Shown: positions 44,191-54,158 of the stretch, piece by piece
Numbering within the stretch: the first letter of the stretch is position 1
Layout of the letters: every line of letters starts with the position of its first letter
Assembly: GCA_029565395.1 (NCBI GenBank)
Contig: JAKQOG010000189.1
Span: forward strand, 36,855 to 100,854
DNA: 64,000 nucleotides
Reading direction: 5' to 3'
Source: Candidatus Hydrogenedentota bacterium
Lineage (GTDB): Bacteria; Hydrogenedentota; Hydrogenedentia; Hydrogenedentales; CAILVY01
Made by a program: the position numbers and the translations under genes
The notes under the pieces: generated by a model
The model's database searches: none
The model's input: the letters and a program-made list of their open reading frames with translations, nothing else
Told to the model about the DNA's origin: nothing

Positions 44191-44540
44191 TACCCCTCCT
44201 CTCCCTTATCGTTCAAATCAGGCAAAACCGTTAGTGTTTCTCGTTTTCATATCCTGTCTCCTTCTTCGCCGCAGTTCGCCGGAACAGCCCATCCATCCCG
44301 GCGCGCCACGGCAATGGCTTTTGTTTTCTTCACCCTACTAGTCAATTGAAGGCGGACGTTGGGGACATTGATATGAAAAAAATCGTCAATCCATTTAATC
44401 CGCCGTAAGTCTTTGCGTGAAAATACTTTGCCGAGGACACACGGAACTAACGGCATAAAAAAAGTATGAACCCAGTATGGCGGTATCCGTGGTCTATCCG
44501 TTATATAATGAGCGGACTTCAATTCATGGAAGGAATCGGA
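44191..44540. other. Divergent intergenic region, no gene seen
   Basis: This 350-base gap lies between the divergent sigma-factor and C45-hydrolase genes and should contain both promoters. I see no convincing promoter boxes, RNA gene or repeat unit, and no supported small ORF. Confidence 0.4.
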
Positions 44541-45821
44541 ATGTTGAAACGCCTGCTGAAATTCATCAAACGCGCCCTATGGGTGATGCTTATTCTCGTG
44601 ATGGTGCTGGTGGCCTTCGCATATTGGTTTTCCCATCCCGGGCGCGGTCCGCAAACGTCCGTGAACCCGGAAGAAAAAGGGTATCTCGAATTGGTGGACG
44701 GCACGTGGGTTCTGCACCTGAAAGGGTCGCCCTATGAGATGGGATATCAACATGGGGCGCTTGCGCGCGAGCAAGTACGCCGGGCCATGGCACGGGTGGA
44801 TAATCTGTTGCAGGAAGCCCAGGACGAGGTCGGTCTCCCCCGTTTCTTCTCCGAATTCCTTCTCGGAAGCGAGTACCGTTTATGCCTGCCCTACATCCCC
44901 GAACGGTATCAGCGGGAGATGGAAGGACTGGCGGACGGCGCGGGCGTAGACCTTCAAAAACTCCGCTGGATGCTCGTAGTGTCAGAGTTGACGGAACGCT
45001 ATTGCAGCGCGTTCGCGGTATTCGGCAAGGCCACCGGCAATGGCAAACTCTATCATGGCCGGAATTTCGATTGGATGATGGAAGCCGGTCTGCAAGAGGA
45101 TGCGGGACTGATCCTTTACGAGCCGGATGGATACATCCCCTTTGCCTCCGCCGGGTATTTCGGCACGGTTGGCGTGTTGTCGGGAATGAATATGGAAGGC
45201 ATCTCCATCAGTCAAATCGGGGCCATCAACAAGGATGGCTCCTTCCGGGGCGTCCCGTTAATGGTCATGCTCCGGCGCATTCTGGAAGAGGCCAAGGACC
45301 TTGACAAGGTGACGGATATCATTGCGAATTCCAAACGCACGGTCGGTTACAACTATGTGGTGGCGGACGGCAAGGCCATGGCCGCGCGCGCCTACGAAAC
45401 CTGCGCTCATCACTGCGCCATTTTCACCGATAACGACCCGAAGGAAACCGTGGAATACGCCATTCCCATCGAAAATGCCGTATTCCGCGCCGACGAAGCC
45501 ATGGACCAGACGGTTCGCAGCACGCAAACCTGCTCGAAGGGCTATCCCAATATGCCCTATGGTTCGGAATCGTATGATCACCGGTACAAAGGCATGGCCA
45601 AGGATATCAAGGAAAAGTACGGCAAAATTGATGAAAAAGGGGCGCTGGAAATTCTTAAAAACGCGGCCATGCGCAACACCAACCTGCACAGCGTGCTTTG
45701 CAGTTCCACTGACCGTGAAATGTGGGTGGCCCATGCCAAGGGCGAGGAAGACGCTTATAAACAACCCTATGTCCACTATGATTTGAAAAAACTTTTCCTG
45801 CGTCCGGAACAACGAAAATAG
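44541..45821 (+). CDS. Membrane-anchored C45-type Ntn hydrolase/acyltransferase
   Basis: This 426-aa protein has an N-terminal transmembrane segment (RALWVMLILVMVLVAFAYWF). It is followed by a C45/phospholipase-B-like Ntn-hydrolase region: LKGSPYEMGYQHGALAREQ, then SELTERYCSAF with the candidate N-terminal nucleophile Cys155, GNGKLYHGRNFDW, and LSGMNMEGISIS. Family members self-cleave before the Cys and act on amide bonds, such as acyl-peptides or penicillin-like substrates. AAGGA six bases before ATG 44541 decides the start. The physiological substrate is unknown. Confidence 0.8.
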   Translation: MLKRLLKFIKRALWVMLILVMVLVAFAYWFSHPGRGPQTSVNPEEKGYLELVDGTWVLHLKGSPYEMGYQHGALAREQVRRAMARVDNLLQEAQDEVGLPRFFSEFLLGSEYRLCLPYIPERYQREMEGLADGAGVDLQKLRWMLVVSELTERYCSAFAVFGKATGNGKLYHGRNFDWMMEAGLQEDAGLILYEPDGYIPFASAGYFGTVGVLSGMNMEGISISQIGAINKDGSFRGVPLMVMLRRILEEAKDLDKVTDIIANSKRTVGYNYVVADGKAMAARAYETCAHHCAIFTDNDPKETVEYAIPIENAVFRADEAMDQTVRSTQTCSKGYPNMPYGSESYDHRYKGMAKDIKEKYGKIDEKGALEILKNAAMRNTNLHSVLCSSTDREMWVAHAKGEEDAYKQPYVHYDLKKLFLRPEQRK

Positions 45822-45830
45822 CCAGTTGAT

Positions 45831-46283
45831 TCAATCCAGAGTCTTTGGTTCATGGTCTTCTTGAACTACATGAAATAAATCAGCAATCTCCTTCGGGATG
45901 GCGCGCAGCTTCATGCTTTGTGCGTCGAGATAGACCCAATCGGTTTCTCCCCGCGCCAAGAGCACCCGATCCCCCACCCTGAACACCCGGTATTTTCGCA
46001 GGGAGCGGACTTTCCGGAAATTCGACACCCACGTGAGCACAGCAATCGTTTCTCCCGCAAACGCGGGCCGAAGATATTCAATCTTATGCGAACGCACCAC
46101 CCAGGCCGCGCCCGCCCCACGGGTTGCCGCTGTACAGCCCACGGCATCCGAATGGGCAAATGCCGCATTCAACATCCACCGGAGATATTCCAGATTATTC
46201 ACATGGTCAAGTTCATCAATGGCTTCTTGCGACACGATAAATTCATGCCGGTAAATGGAGTTTGCCGCACTCTGAGTATGCAT
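45831..46283 (-). CDS. Acyl-CoA thioesterase (hotdog fold)
   Basis: This 150-aa protein has the 4HBT hotdog pattern: IDELDHVNNLEYLRWM (the Asp/His/Asn region), IEYLRPAFAGETIAVLTWV and the closing strands VLLARGETDWVYLD. It should hydrolyse short or medium acyl-CoA thioesters in the cytosol. It converges with the C45 gene and has no obvious operon partner. Confidence 0.88.
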   Translation of the reverse strand: MHTQSAANSIYRHEFIVSQEAIDELDHVNNLEYLRWMLNAAFAHSDAVGCTAATRGAGAAWVVRSHKIEYLRPAFAGETIAVLTWVSNFRKVRSLRKYRVFRVGDRVLLARGETDWVYLDAQSMKLRAIPKEIADLFHVVQEDHEPKTLD

Positions 46284-46336
46284 TTCTTATTTCCATATCT
46301 TCTGTGGTCTACCGTAGTTTGACCATTAGTTGACCA

Positions 46337-47992
46337 TTAGTTGGACGTCATCGGATGTTCCGGAAAATACCGCTTGACCAAAAACTCCGCAATTTTTTCC
46401 GCAATACGGCGGTTGCCTTCTTCATTTGTATGGCCGTTACCATGGAAATACCATGGCCGCGGCTTGCAGCAATTCTTCAATGTATCCGCCACCGGAATCG
46501 AAACTATCTTTTTTTGATCGAGGAATTCCTGCGTCAAGTTAAAGCTTTTCCCCCGTTCATACAACTCGGCATGGGGCGCCGCCCGCCACGTTGCATCACA
46601 CACATCCTCCCCTTTCGGCATGCAATAGGCTATAAAGCCTATTTTTTTCTCCTGGCACACCCGATCAATTTCAAGAATATCTTTTTTGAAAATTTCCATT
46701 CCTTCCCACAGTTCAGGATACCACTCCCGCAGATCGGACTCCAGCGTAAACAGGCGATCTTCACTCCCGGGCAGTTTTTCCAAAGGAACCGGCGTATATA
46801 AACGGCATTGGTTGAAAGCATCTACAATCAGGCCTTTTCGCCCAAGCGTATAGGTGATTGCATGATATAAGTAACAATGCTCATTCATCCAAAGCTCTAT
46901 CCGGTAAGGAAGCATCTGGGATTGCCGCAGAATTCGCAGAAAATTATGCACCATGGGGGCATAGGAACGTAATACCTTGTTTTCGATGACCAATGCGTTC
47001 TCCAGATCGTTCGTGGGGAATAACTGCAAAATGACCAGATCGGGCTGAAGCTTCAGGCCATACGTTTCGAGCATTCCAAGCTCCTGCAAAGGCCCCGCCA
47101 TAACCAAACCCGCATTGATCACCGTGATCTTCTTCGGCAGCGCCACGTGGCGGAGCGTTTCTTCCAATTGCCCCGATATCGTGTTCTCCGGCGTCACGGT
47201 CTGGCCCTGCGTAAAAGAATCCCCCAGCATGAGAATCCGGTACTCGTCAGGCTTCTTGGGGCCGAATTCCCGGTCGCGCAACCCTTGACTGGAAAAAATA
47301 TGTTTTATCGGGCGGTATTCATTGCCGGAAATCCTGACACTAAACACCACTTCGGAGTCAGGCTTGGATATATAAATATAGCGTGGGTCCCATTGAAACA
47401 TACTCGTGCTGGGGGGCGGTGCAGGACCGATAATCCGGCACGCAATCTCTCCCACCGCCACAACGATCAGAAGCGATACCGCCATCACCCCCCCATTCAC
47501 CATGCCGTTTTTCAACCGCTTTGACAATGGAGTTTCCGAATACGGCGCATAGGCCCAAAACAGGCAAAAGGATAAAACGCCGAACATCATCGCTTTCGCT
47601 GCCGGAAAAGTGCGTATAAACAGAAACAAAAAACTTATAAGCCCAATTAGCAAAAACAACGAATGAATTTGTTTGAAATAGGAGGTGTGTGCATCCACTA
47701 TCAGGCGTTTTTTCCATGTCAACAAAAGAACCATCACTGTCACACCCGCCGGATAGAAGACGTGCGCGGGCGGCGCCATCGGCCATAACAAAAATATAAG
47801 AAGATAAACGACAGCAAGTGAAGCAGACGCGGCAACCAGGAGCCATGATCCACAAAAAAGGAGAAAGCCAAACAGTATGGCGACGGCTATGGAAAAGGCA
47901 AGAGCCTCATGGACTGCCACGCAAAGAAAAACAATAAGGGCCGCTTTAAGCAGGGTAGATCGCATCTTTCTAAATTGCACTGCCTGATTCAT
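46337..47992 (-). CDS. Membrane SGNH/GDSL-family protein
   Basis: This 551-aa protein has about six hydrophobic helices in the first 190 residues or so (for example LLKAALIVFLCVAVHEALAF and LLFCGSWLLVAASASLAVVY). A large periplasmic-type SGNH domain follows, with the catalytic Ser in ILMLGDSFTQG and a late His-containing segment FHGNGHTNEEGNRRIAEK. Such proteins often add or remove O-acetyl groups of surface polysaccharides. The local context (haem genes, epimerase fusion) does not specify a target. Confidence 0.75.
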   Translation of the reverse strand: MNQAVQFRKMRSTLLKAALIVFLCVAVHEALAFSIAVAILFGFLLFCGSWLLVAASASLAVVYLLIFLLWPMAPPAHVFYPAGVTVMVLLLTWKKRLIVDAHTSYFKQIHSLFLLIGLISFLFLFIRTFPAAKAMMFGVLSFCLFWAYAPYSETPLSKRLKNGMVNGGVMAVSLLIVVAVGEIACRIIGPAPPPSTSMFQWDPRYIYISKPDSEVVFSVRISGNEYRPIKHIFSSQGLRDREFGPKKPDEYRILMLGDSFTQGQTVTPENTISGQLEETLRHVALPKKITVINAGLVMAGPLQELGMLETYGLKLQPDLVILQLFPTNDLENALVIENKVLRSYAPMVHNFLRILRQSQMLPYRIELWMNEHCYLYHAITYTLGRKGLIVDAFNQCRLYTPVPLEKLPGSEDRLFTLESDLREWYPELWEGMEIFKKDILEIDRVCQEKKIGFIAYCMPKGEDVCDATWRAAPHAELYERGKSFNLTQEFLDQKKIVSIPVADTLKNCCKPRPWYFHGNGHTNEEGNRRIAEKIAEFLVKRYFPEHPMTSN

Positions 47993-48138
47993 GAACCGAT
48001 TAAAGGATACTGCATGTCCAGTATATTACATTGTTGTTCGAAAACTGCATCGACGGCAAGAATACCGTACAGAGGTTACCCAATCAAATTAAAAACCGGT
48101 AAAACGCTTCCCCCATGTTTTTTATCACATTAAGATAT

Positions 48139-49941
48139 TCACGAGAAGCGCTTAAAAATGCCCCAACTCGATGATTGCGCCCATAGAACCATGCGCTCGA
48201 CGAAACCAGGCGACAACCGGTACACCAGCCACCCCAATACCCCCACCGGGGTCATCACGATTTGCCGCTTGCGTTTTTTAATCAGTTTGAGAATTAACCC
48301 GGCGGCATGAGCCTGAGTATGATGCGCGGGACGATCCGGGGGCGTGAGCGATCCGTCCGCCGCCAGAATACGCTTCTCCGGATCATGCTCGGTAAATCCA
48401 AGATACACCACGCCCACATGCACCCCTTTGGGGATGAGTTCAATGCGCAAGGATTCGGCAAGTCCCGTCAGCGCCTTTTTCGTGGCGCAATAGACGGAAG
48501 CGCCGGGCAGGCCAAACAAACCCGCGATGCTGGAAATGAAGACGAGACTCCCTTTGGATGCTATAAGGTGCTTGATCGCCGCACGGGACACATACAAACC
48601 TCCCAGAAGGTTTGTCGCATCTACCTGCCGGCATACTTCAGCGGACAATTCCTCGAAATGCCCCCGCATCGAAACGCCGGCATTGTTTATCAGGATGTCC
48701 AGCCGCCCAAAACGATCTATCGCCGTTTGAACTATCCGTTCCGCATCCTCAGGATTCCCGATATCCCCCGCCACGGCCTCCACCACGCCTCTGAGCCGCT
48801 CAATTGCTTCTTTCGCCTGTTGCAGACGCCCCTCGCCGCGCGCCGTTATCACCACGCATGCACCCCGCAAGGCCAGCGCACGCGCCGTCGCAAATCCCAC
48901 TCCCCGGCTGCCGCCCGTAATTATCGCAACTTTGCCTTTAAAGCACCCTGCATCCAGATCAAGATGACCATATTCCTGCAACGCGCGAATCGACTCTTCA
49001 ATTCCTGTTTCCAGCGGCGTTTGCGGCATCTCCAGTTCACTCACGGCCTTCGCGGAACTATAGTAGGCGCCCACGAGCGAGAAGCGCGCCAAGTCCCGGT
49101 TGAATTTCAACTTTTTCTTCAACAGACGTCCTGCATGGGTGGCGAGCGTTCCCATGAAGAGCAATACCCTTTCCGGCAGCACATACCGCGGCGAAGAAAC
49201 TCCTGCTATTTTCGCCACCTGCGAAAAGAAATCCCGGTACGTCGCATTCTCTCCGCCCAAAAGGTAGGTCTCGCCCGTTTTACCCTTTTCCAGCGCGGTA
49301 ATCATCGCCCGCGCCACATCTGGCGCATAGGCGAAGCTGCGGCCGCCAGGTGCGGTGAACATCAGAGGCCGTTGAATATACTGCCGGACCAATTCACCTC
49401 CGCTTGGCCGGGAGTCATAAGGACCAAGTAAAAACGTTGGCATTACAATAACGGCATCTACATTTCGGTTCCGCACATATTCCCGGACGAGTTCCGCGGC
49501 ACGGTGCTTCGATTCCATGTATGCCACGCCTTGATACACCTTGGGAAAACCGCCCGTCTCATCTCCCGGCGCTGCGGGCGGGCCTGGTTCCACACAGGAC
49601 GCGGAACCCACGAAGACCAGCCGATTGACGGAAGCGTCGAGGCAAGCGTCCAAAATACGCCGCGTGCCTTCGAGGTTGACTTTCCACACCACTGCCTCGT
49701 CCGCCCATAAGTCCGTTATGGCCGCACAGTGAAATACACCCTCACACCCCGACAGGGCATCCGTCAACGAGAAATTTTCATCCAACAAGTCGCCTTCGAC
49801 TTTCTCCAGTTCCAACCCCTCCAGGGTATGCGACGTGCTGCCCGGGAATACTATGCAGCGCACCGAGTATCCCTTGGCTAATAACTCACGCACCAGATTG
49901 CTTCCCAGGAGACCATCCGCACCAGTGACCGCGACTTTCAA
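48139..49941 (-). CDS. NAD-dependent epimerase-SDR fusion protein
   Basis: This 600-aa protein joins two Rossmann modules. The first (residues about 1-320) is an NAD-dependent epimerase/dihydroflavonol-reductase type with TGADGLLGSN, YMESKHRAAE (Tyr/Lys) and LLGGENATYRD. The second (about 335-600) is a classical SDR with TGGSRGVGFA, NNAGVSMRG, ISSIAG and YCATK. Both active sites look complete, so two consecutive reactions on one substrate are plausible. It starts 13 bases after the glycyl radical enzyme and is likely cotranscribed with it. Confidence 0.88.
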   Translation of the reverse strand: MKVAVTGADGLLGSNLVRELLAKGYSVRCIVFPGSTSHTLEGLELEKVEGDLLDENFSLTDALSGCEGVFHCAAITDLWADEAVVWKVNLEGTRRILDACLDASVNRLVFVGSASCVEPGPPAAPGDETGGFPKVYQGVAYMESKHRAAELVREYVRNRNVDAVIVMPTFLLGPYDSRPSGGELVRQYIQRPLMFTAPGGRSFAYAPDVARAMITALEKGKTGETYLLGGENATYRDFFSQVAKIAGVSSPRYVLPERVLLFMGTLATHAGRLLKKKLKFNRDLARFSLVGAYYSSAKAVSELEMPQTPLETGIEESIRALQEYGHLDLDAGCFKGKVAIITGGSRGVGFATARALALRGACVVITARGEGRLQQAKEAIERLRGVVEAVAGDIGNPEDAERIVQTAIDRFGRLDILINNAGVSMRGHFEELSAEVCRQVDATNLLGGLYVSRAAIKHLIASKGSLVFISSIAGLFGLPGASVYCATKKALTGLAESLRIELIPKGVHVGVVYLGFTEHDPEKRILAADGSLTPPDRPAHHTQAHAAGLILKLIKKRKRQIVMTPVGVLGWLVYRLSPGFVERMVLWAQSSSWGIFKRFS

Positions 49942-49954
49942 TTTCCTTTACTCC

Positions 49955-52591
49955 TTATGCGTGCTCGGTCCGGGCAATAATTTCATCCTGAATCTCATGG
50001 CCCAGATCAACGAAATACGTGCTGTAGCCGCCTACCTTGACAACCAGGTCGCGATATTCCTCCGGTTTCTCCCGTGCCGCGCGAAGCATCTCCGCGCTGG
50101 CCACGGTGGGCTGCATTTGCGCACCCCCGATCTTAAAATAGGTACGAAGCAGAGAAACCCATTTCTCCCGCGTCTTTGCGCTTTTGCCTATCGCCGTGGG
50201 ATGAAACCGCATATTGACCGCACATCCCATTGTGTGCTCGAAAGGCAAAGCAGCCACCGACCGCAAGGCAGCGGTCACCCCGGCCTTCTCCACATTATAG
50301 GGGTTGCAACTTGCGGCATAGGGCGTGGCGGCCATGCGCCCGTCCAGCGATGCCACCGACAGCCGCCCGTCAATCGTATGCGTGATCATACTAATGACAT
50401 ACACTACAAACGGACCACCCCGGTAATTTTCATAGTGATAGGTTTCCTCGAAAAGCTCTTTCATCACGCGTTGGGCCAGCTCGTCCGTCTCTTGTGCGCC
50501 GTTGCCCCACTTCCCGGAAACTTTCCGGATGGCGTGTAAAATATCCTCATATCCTGAAAAATTCGCGTCCATTGCCTCGACAAGCTGCGAAAGCGTGAAT
50601 TTGCGCTGTTCAAACACCAGCGTGCGAATGACGTGCAGCGAGTCGATGACATTCGCAATCGAGTTGATCGTCGAGATGCCGGAAAGGTTATACCGGCTTC
50701 CACCCTGGGTAATATCTTTTCCCTGCTCGATACACCCTTCCATGAAAGCGGAAATATAGGGGGCCGGCAGACAGTTGGCAAACATCCGGTCGCGAAGATT
50801 GGAAGCCTCCACAATTTTCTTAATCTGGACCTTTCCTTGTGCAATAAAGGCGCGAACGAACGCATCGAACGACTCAAAGTCACCGGGCGCGCCCGTCGGC
50901 AATCCCTCATCCCTGATGCGCCCGGCAAGAGTCATGACATCGCCATTGCGGAGCGTGATGTCAAGCACTTTACACAATTGCAGGGCATTAGCGCTCATGC
51001 TGCCGGTCTTGCCCGGGCAGGTGGCCTCCACGCACCCCATAATCGCATAATCCCGTGCGTCTTCTTCGGAGAATCCGCGGCGTTTCATGGCGTCTATATG
51101 TACTTCATCATTAAAAAAGGAGAAACTCGACGTCCCCTGTTCCAGGAATGCCGCGGCGGTTTCCAGTAAGTGTTGCGGGCTGCCGTTATGAACCCGCAAT
51201 GAGACATTCGTGATCGCTTTCGAGGTATGCGCCGCTTCAAGAAAAAGATACGTTAAGGCATTGGTGCAGTCGGAGCCATCCCGTGAAACCCCGCCCAGCG
51301 TTACCGGCGAAGAACCGAGGAAGCGGTGATAGAAATTTGAAAGCAAATTCGATTCCGGCCGGATATTTTGCGACATGATCTTCAAGAGAAGTTCTTCAAG
51401 CAATTCCCGGGCCTGTGGTTCATTAATCCGGCCTTCCTCGAGATCTCTTTCATAATAGGGACAAAGGATCTGATCCAGACGTCCGAAACAATGCAGATTC
51501 ACCGGGTGGGCCAGCTCAACGGCTGTTTTCACCGTCCATAGGCTCTGCACCGCCTCCCGAAACGTCCGCGCGGGATGGAATGGCACTTGACGGCAGATGG
51601 CAAGCATTTCCTCCAGTTCAGCGCGCCGCGGGGGATCCTCGGTTTCGGAAATGGCTGTTTCCAGCCGTTCAACAAGCCGTTGGGCAAAAACAATAACCCC
51701 GTCAAGCGCTATCACGATGGATTCCAGAAAATCATGTTTTGAATCAGCCAAGGGGGTATCCGCAAGCAGTTTCCCCGTCTCTTCCCGCATAGCAAGCAGA
51801 CCCTTTTCGAGCGTGGGCGAATAATCCAGAATCACATGCCCCTGGAAACTGGCGATGCTCGCCGCGGCGCTCACCATAAGCACTTGCCGCGACGTATTGC
51901 CGGGAATCGCGGCCACGAAATCGTGCATGTCCCTCGCATACAGGCCCGAGTCCATCAGCGCTTTCTCGGTCTGATCCACAATGGCCTTGCCCTTCCAGAA
52001 CGGCAAGAGTTCCCACAATAATATGCTGCGATCCTCCGCCCGGATTTGATACGGATTGATAGCCCGCTCCGACATGGTCTTGAAATCCATGTTTAAGGGC
52101 GGCGTTCCACTCTTTTTCAACACCCTCTGGTTTTTCAAAAAATCCCCTAAAACTCCCTTGCGCACCATGTAGCCCAACCCCTTCGCCAACGATCTGGTCC
52201 GGAATAAAATCATAGACCCTTTCGTCAATTCGGACTCCAGCACCGAATTAAAAACACCGCGCTCGATGTCCACGGGAATCCCCAGAAACTGTTCCGTCCA
52301 GTATCCCGCAATCCGATCATCGGGATCCACATAATGGGTCATGTTCTCGTAGACATGCTTCATCGCCATCGCCACGCGCACCGGCAAGACCAAACCTTTC
52401 CCCTCGGTCGCCCGCCACTTTTCCGTATAATATTTTGCGCGCTCTATCGATATGTATGCAGGCCCGGTCTGATAACGGCGCCGCATCCGGGTGATACGCT
52501 CGCCACACAACAGGTTTTCCCCAACCTTTGGCATGTCCCCCGCCTTTTCAGGATTGCCAAGTTCAGTATTATAATTCAGCACTGCTTTCAT
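49955..52591 (-). CDS. Glycyl radical enzyme (PFL/dehydratase/decarboxylase family)
   Basis: This 878-aa protein has the glycyl radical enzyme layout. The PFL-like domain has the active-site Cys in YAIMGCVEATCPGKTG (C520), where the usual GCVEP is GCVEA with a second Cys. The C-terminal radical motif is KVGGYSTYFVDLGHE, with the radical Gly at about residue 855. The enzyme would catalyse a radical rearrangement, elimination, C-C cleavage or decarboxylation and is inactivated by oxygen. No activase (radical SAM) gene lies next to it. GAGGAGG precedes the start. The substrate class is uncertain. Confidence 0.87.
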   Translation of the reverse strand: MKAVLNYNTELGNPEKAGDMPKVGENLLCGERITRMRRRYQTGPAYISIERAKYYTEKWRATEGKGLVLPVRVAMAMKHVYENMTHYVDPDDRIAGYWTEQFLGIPVDIERGVFNSVLESELTKGSMILFRTRSLAKGLGYMVRKGVLGDFLKNQRVLKKSGTPPLNMDFKTMSERAINPYQIRAEDRSILLWELLPFWKGKAIVDQTEKALMDSGLYARDMHDFVAAIPGNTSRQVLMVSAAASIASFQGHVILDYSPTLEKGLLAMREETGKLLADTPLADSKHDFLESIVIALDGVIVFAQRLVERLETAISETEDPPRRAELEEMLAICRQVPFHPARTFREAVQSLWTVKTAVELAHPVNLHCFGRLDQILCPYYERDLEEGRINEPQARELLEELLLKIMSQNIRPESNLLSNFYHRFLGSSPVTLGGVSRDGSDCTNALTYLFLEAAHTSKAITNVSLRVHNGSPQHLLETAAAFLEQGTSSFSFFNDEVHIDAMKRRGFSEEDARDYAIMGCVEATCPGKTGSMSANALQLCKVLDITLRNGDVMTLAGRIRDEGLPTGAPGDFESFDAFVRAFIAQGKVQIKKIVEASNLRDRMFANCLPAPYISAFMEGCIEQGKDITQGGSRYNLSGISTINSIANVIDSLHVIRTLVFEQRKFTLSQLVEAMDANFSGYEDILHAIRKVSGKWGNGAQETDELAQRVMKELFEETYHYENYRGGPFVVYVISMITHTIDGRLSVASLDGRMAATPYAASCNPYNVEKAGVTAALRSVAALPFEHTMGCAVNMRFHPTAIGKSAKTREKWVSLLRTYFKIGGAQMQPTVASAEMLRAAREKPEEYRDLVVKVGGYSTYFVDLGHEIQDEIIARTEHA

Positions 52592-52712
52592 ACCCTGGCC
52601 TCCTCGTACAAGTCCGTTCGCACCTGCGCGAACACAGGCCGAATATTGCCAAAAACAACCAACGCACTCTATTTCTCTCTCACAAGCACTCTATCAGAGC
52701 CGCTTCTTCGAT

Positions 52713-54158
52713 TCAACGCATTCCTGCATGTACATTCACAATCTTATGGGCTAAATCACCTGTACAGCGGATGCAATCATTGCTGGATATGCCGTGATAC
52801 CCGTTTCCCGCAAGGTAAAAACCAGGCAGTTTTTCCAGGCATTGTGTAATGGCCTCCAATCGCGCCTGGTGGCCAAGCGTATATTGCGGGATGCCACAAC
52901 GGTGCCGTATAACACGGGTCATTATCGGATTTGCCTTGAACCCCAATACAGGATCCGCATCCTTGATCGCGGTCTCAACAAGTTTCTGATCGTCTTCATC
53001 CACCGCCCCCGGATCATGCGCCCCGCCAATCATAATCTGAAGTAACTTGTGTCCGCCCGGCGCGCGATTTGGAAAAATCGAGGAACTCCAAAGCACGCCC
53101 AAGGAACGCACATTTTGATTGCGTGGAATGAGATAGCCGAAGCCGTCAAGGGGATGAGCAATGCCGCTTTCCTGGAAACCCAGTGCAAGCACCGCAATGG
53201 TTGAGGACATTATTTCTCTCAGAATCTTCGCAAGGTCCGAATCCAACGAATTCACTAATGCGGCAGCGCTCTGCGGCGGGGACGCAAGCACCAGCACATC
53301 ATGCCGTCGGCACATTGGGCCTTCCGAGTTCTGGCCTGTAAGTTCATATCCATCCTTCGTGCGGCGGATGGCTTCAAGGTGCACCCCCATCTGAAGGTGA
53401 TCTTCAAGATGCACACCCAATTCTTCCACCAACTCGTCCATGCCGTTCTGAAACGAAAGCAGTTTCCCGGACATCGGATTTTTCGACGTGGTGAGAAGTT
53501 CATCCACTTTTTCACGCGCCTCTCCACTACGCTCCTCCGCTTTCCGTTGTTTCACCCGTGCAATCATCCCCTTGACAACGCTGCCATACTCCCGTTCGAG
53601 TTCGGCAAACACCTTTAAGGTGCTATTGATGCTGAGCGTGTTCACATTGCCCGCATACACCCCCGATATCAACGGATCGAACATGCGCTCCACCGCTTTT
53701 TTGCCAAACCGGCGGGCCACGAACTCCGCCACGCTTTCATCGCGCCCGTCCGTTCGCCTGGGCATAAGCGGCTCGAGGGCAAATCGTATTTTTGACTGAA
53801 ACGGCACTATGGGTGTTTTGAGAAACTCTGATGGAGAGAGCGGGATCTGGTGAAGTTTTCGGTTAATATTCAAATAACGTTTCCGTGCAGCATCACTGCT
53901 TGCCACCAACCGGTCGCGCAGGCCCAGTTGGTGGATAAGGTCAAACGTGGCGGGTTCATTATTCAAAAATCCGTTAGGCCCCCATTCAACCAGAAAACCG
54001 CTTATCCGTTCCGAACCGATGCTGCCGCCTAAACGCTTGGTCCTTTCATAGATATCCAAGTCATATTCGATTCCTGCTCCTTTCAACAAGCGCTTCAGAC
54101 GATATGCGATCGTGAGGCCGGAGATCCCCGCGCCGATAATGCCTATACTAATCGCCAT
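52713..54158 (-). CDS. hemY: Protoporphyrinogen oxidase (HemY/HemG-type, FAD)
   Basis: This 481-aa flavoprotein has the dinucleotide motif GIIGAGISGLTIAYRL, then ERTKRLGGSIGSE, VEWGPNGFLNNEP and a C-terminal CIRCTGDLA region. It oxidises protoporphyrinogen IX to protoporphyrin IX, the step before ferrochelatase. ATG 54158 is chosen for its GGGGAG site and because it overlaps the hemH end by 11 bases. The gene ends the haem operon. HemY-type enzymes use oxygen, which contrasts with the anaerobic HemN upstream; another electron acceptor is possible. Confidence 0.9.
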   Translation of the reverse strand: MAISIGIIGAGISGLTIAYRLKRLLKGAGIEYDLDIYERTKRLGGSIGSERISGFLVEWGPNGFLNNEPATFDLIHQLGLRDRLVASSDAARKRYLNINRKLHQIPLSPSEFLKTPIVPFQSKIRFALEPLMPRRTDGRDESVAEFVARRFGKKAVERMFDPLISGVYAGNVNTLSINSTLKVFAELEREYGSVVKGMIARVKQRKAEERSGEAREKVDELLTTSKNPMSGKLLSFQNGMDELVEELGVHLEDHLQMGVHLEAIRRTKDGYELTGQNSEGPMCRRHDVLVLASPPQSAAALVNSLDSDLAKILREIMSSTIAVLALGFQESGIAHPLDGFGYLIPRNQNVRSLGVLWSSSIFPNRAPGGHKLLQIMIGGAHDPGAVDEDDQKLVETAIKDADPVLGFKANPIMTRVIRHRCGIPQYTLGHQARLEAITQCLEKLPGFYLAGNGYHGISSNDCIRCTGDLAHKIVNVHAGMR

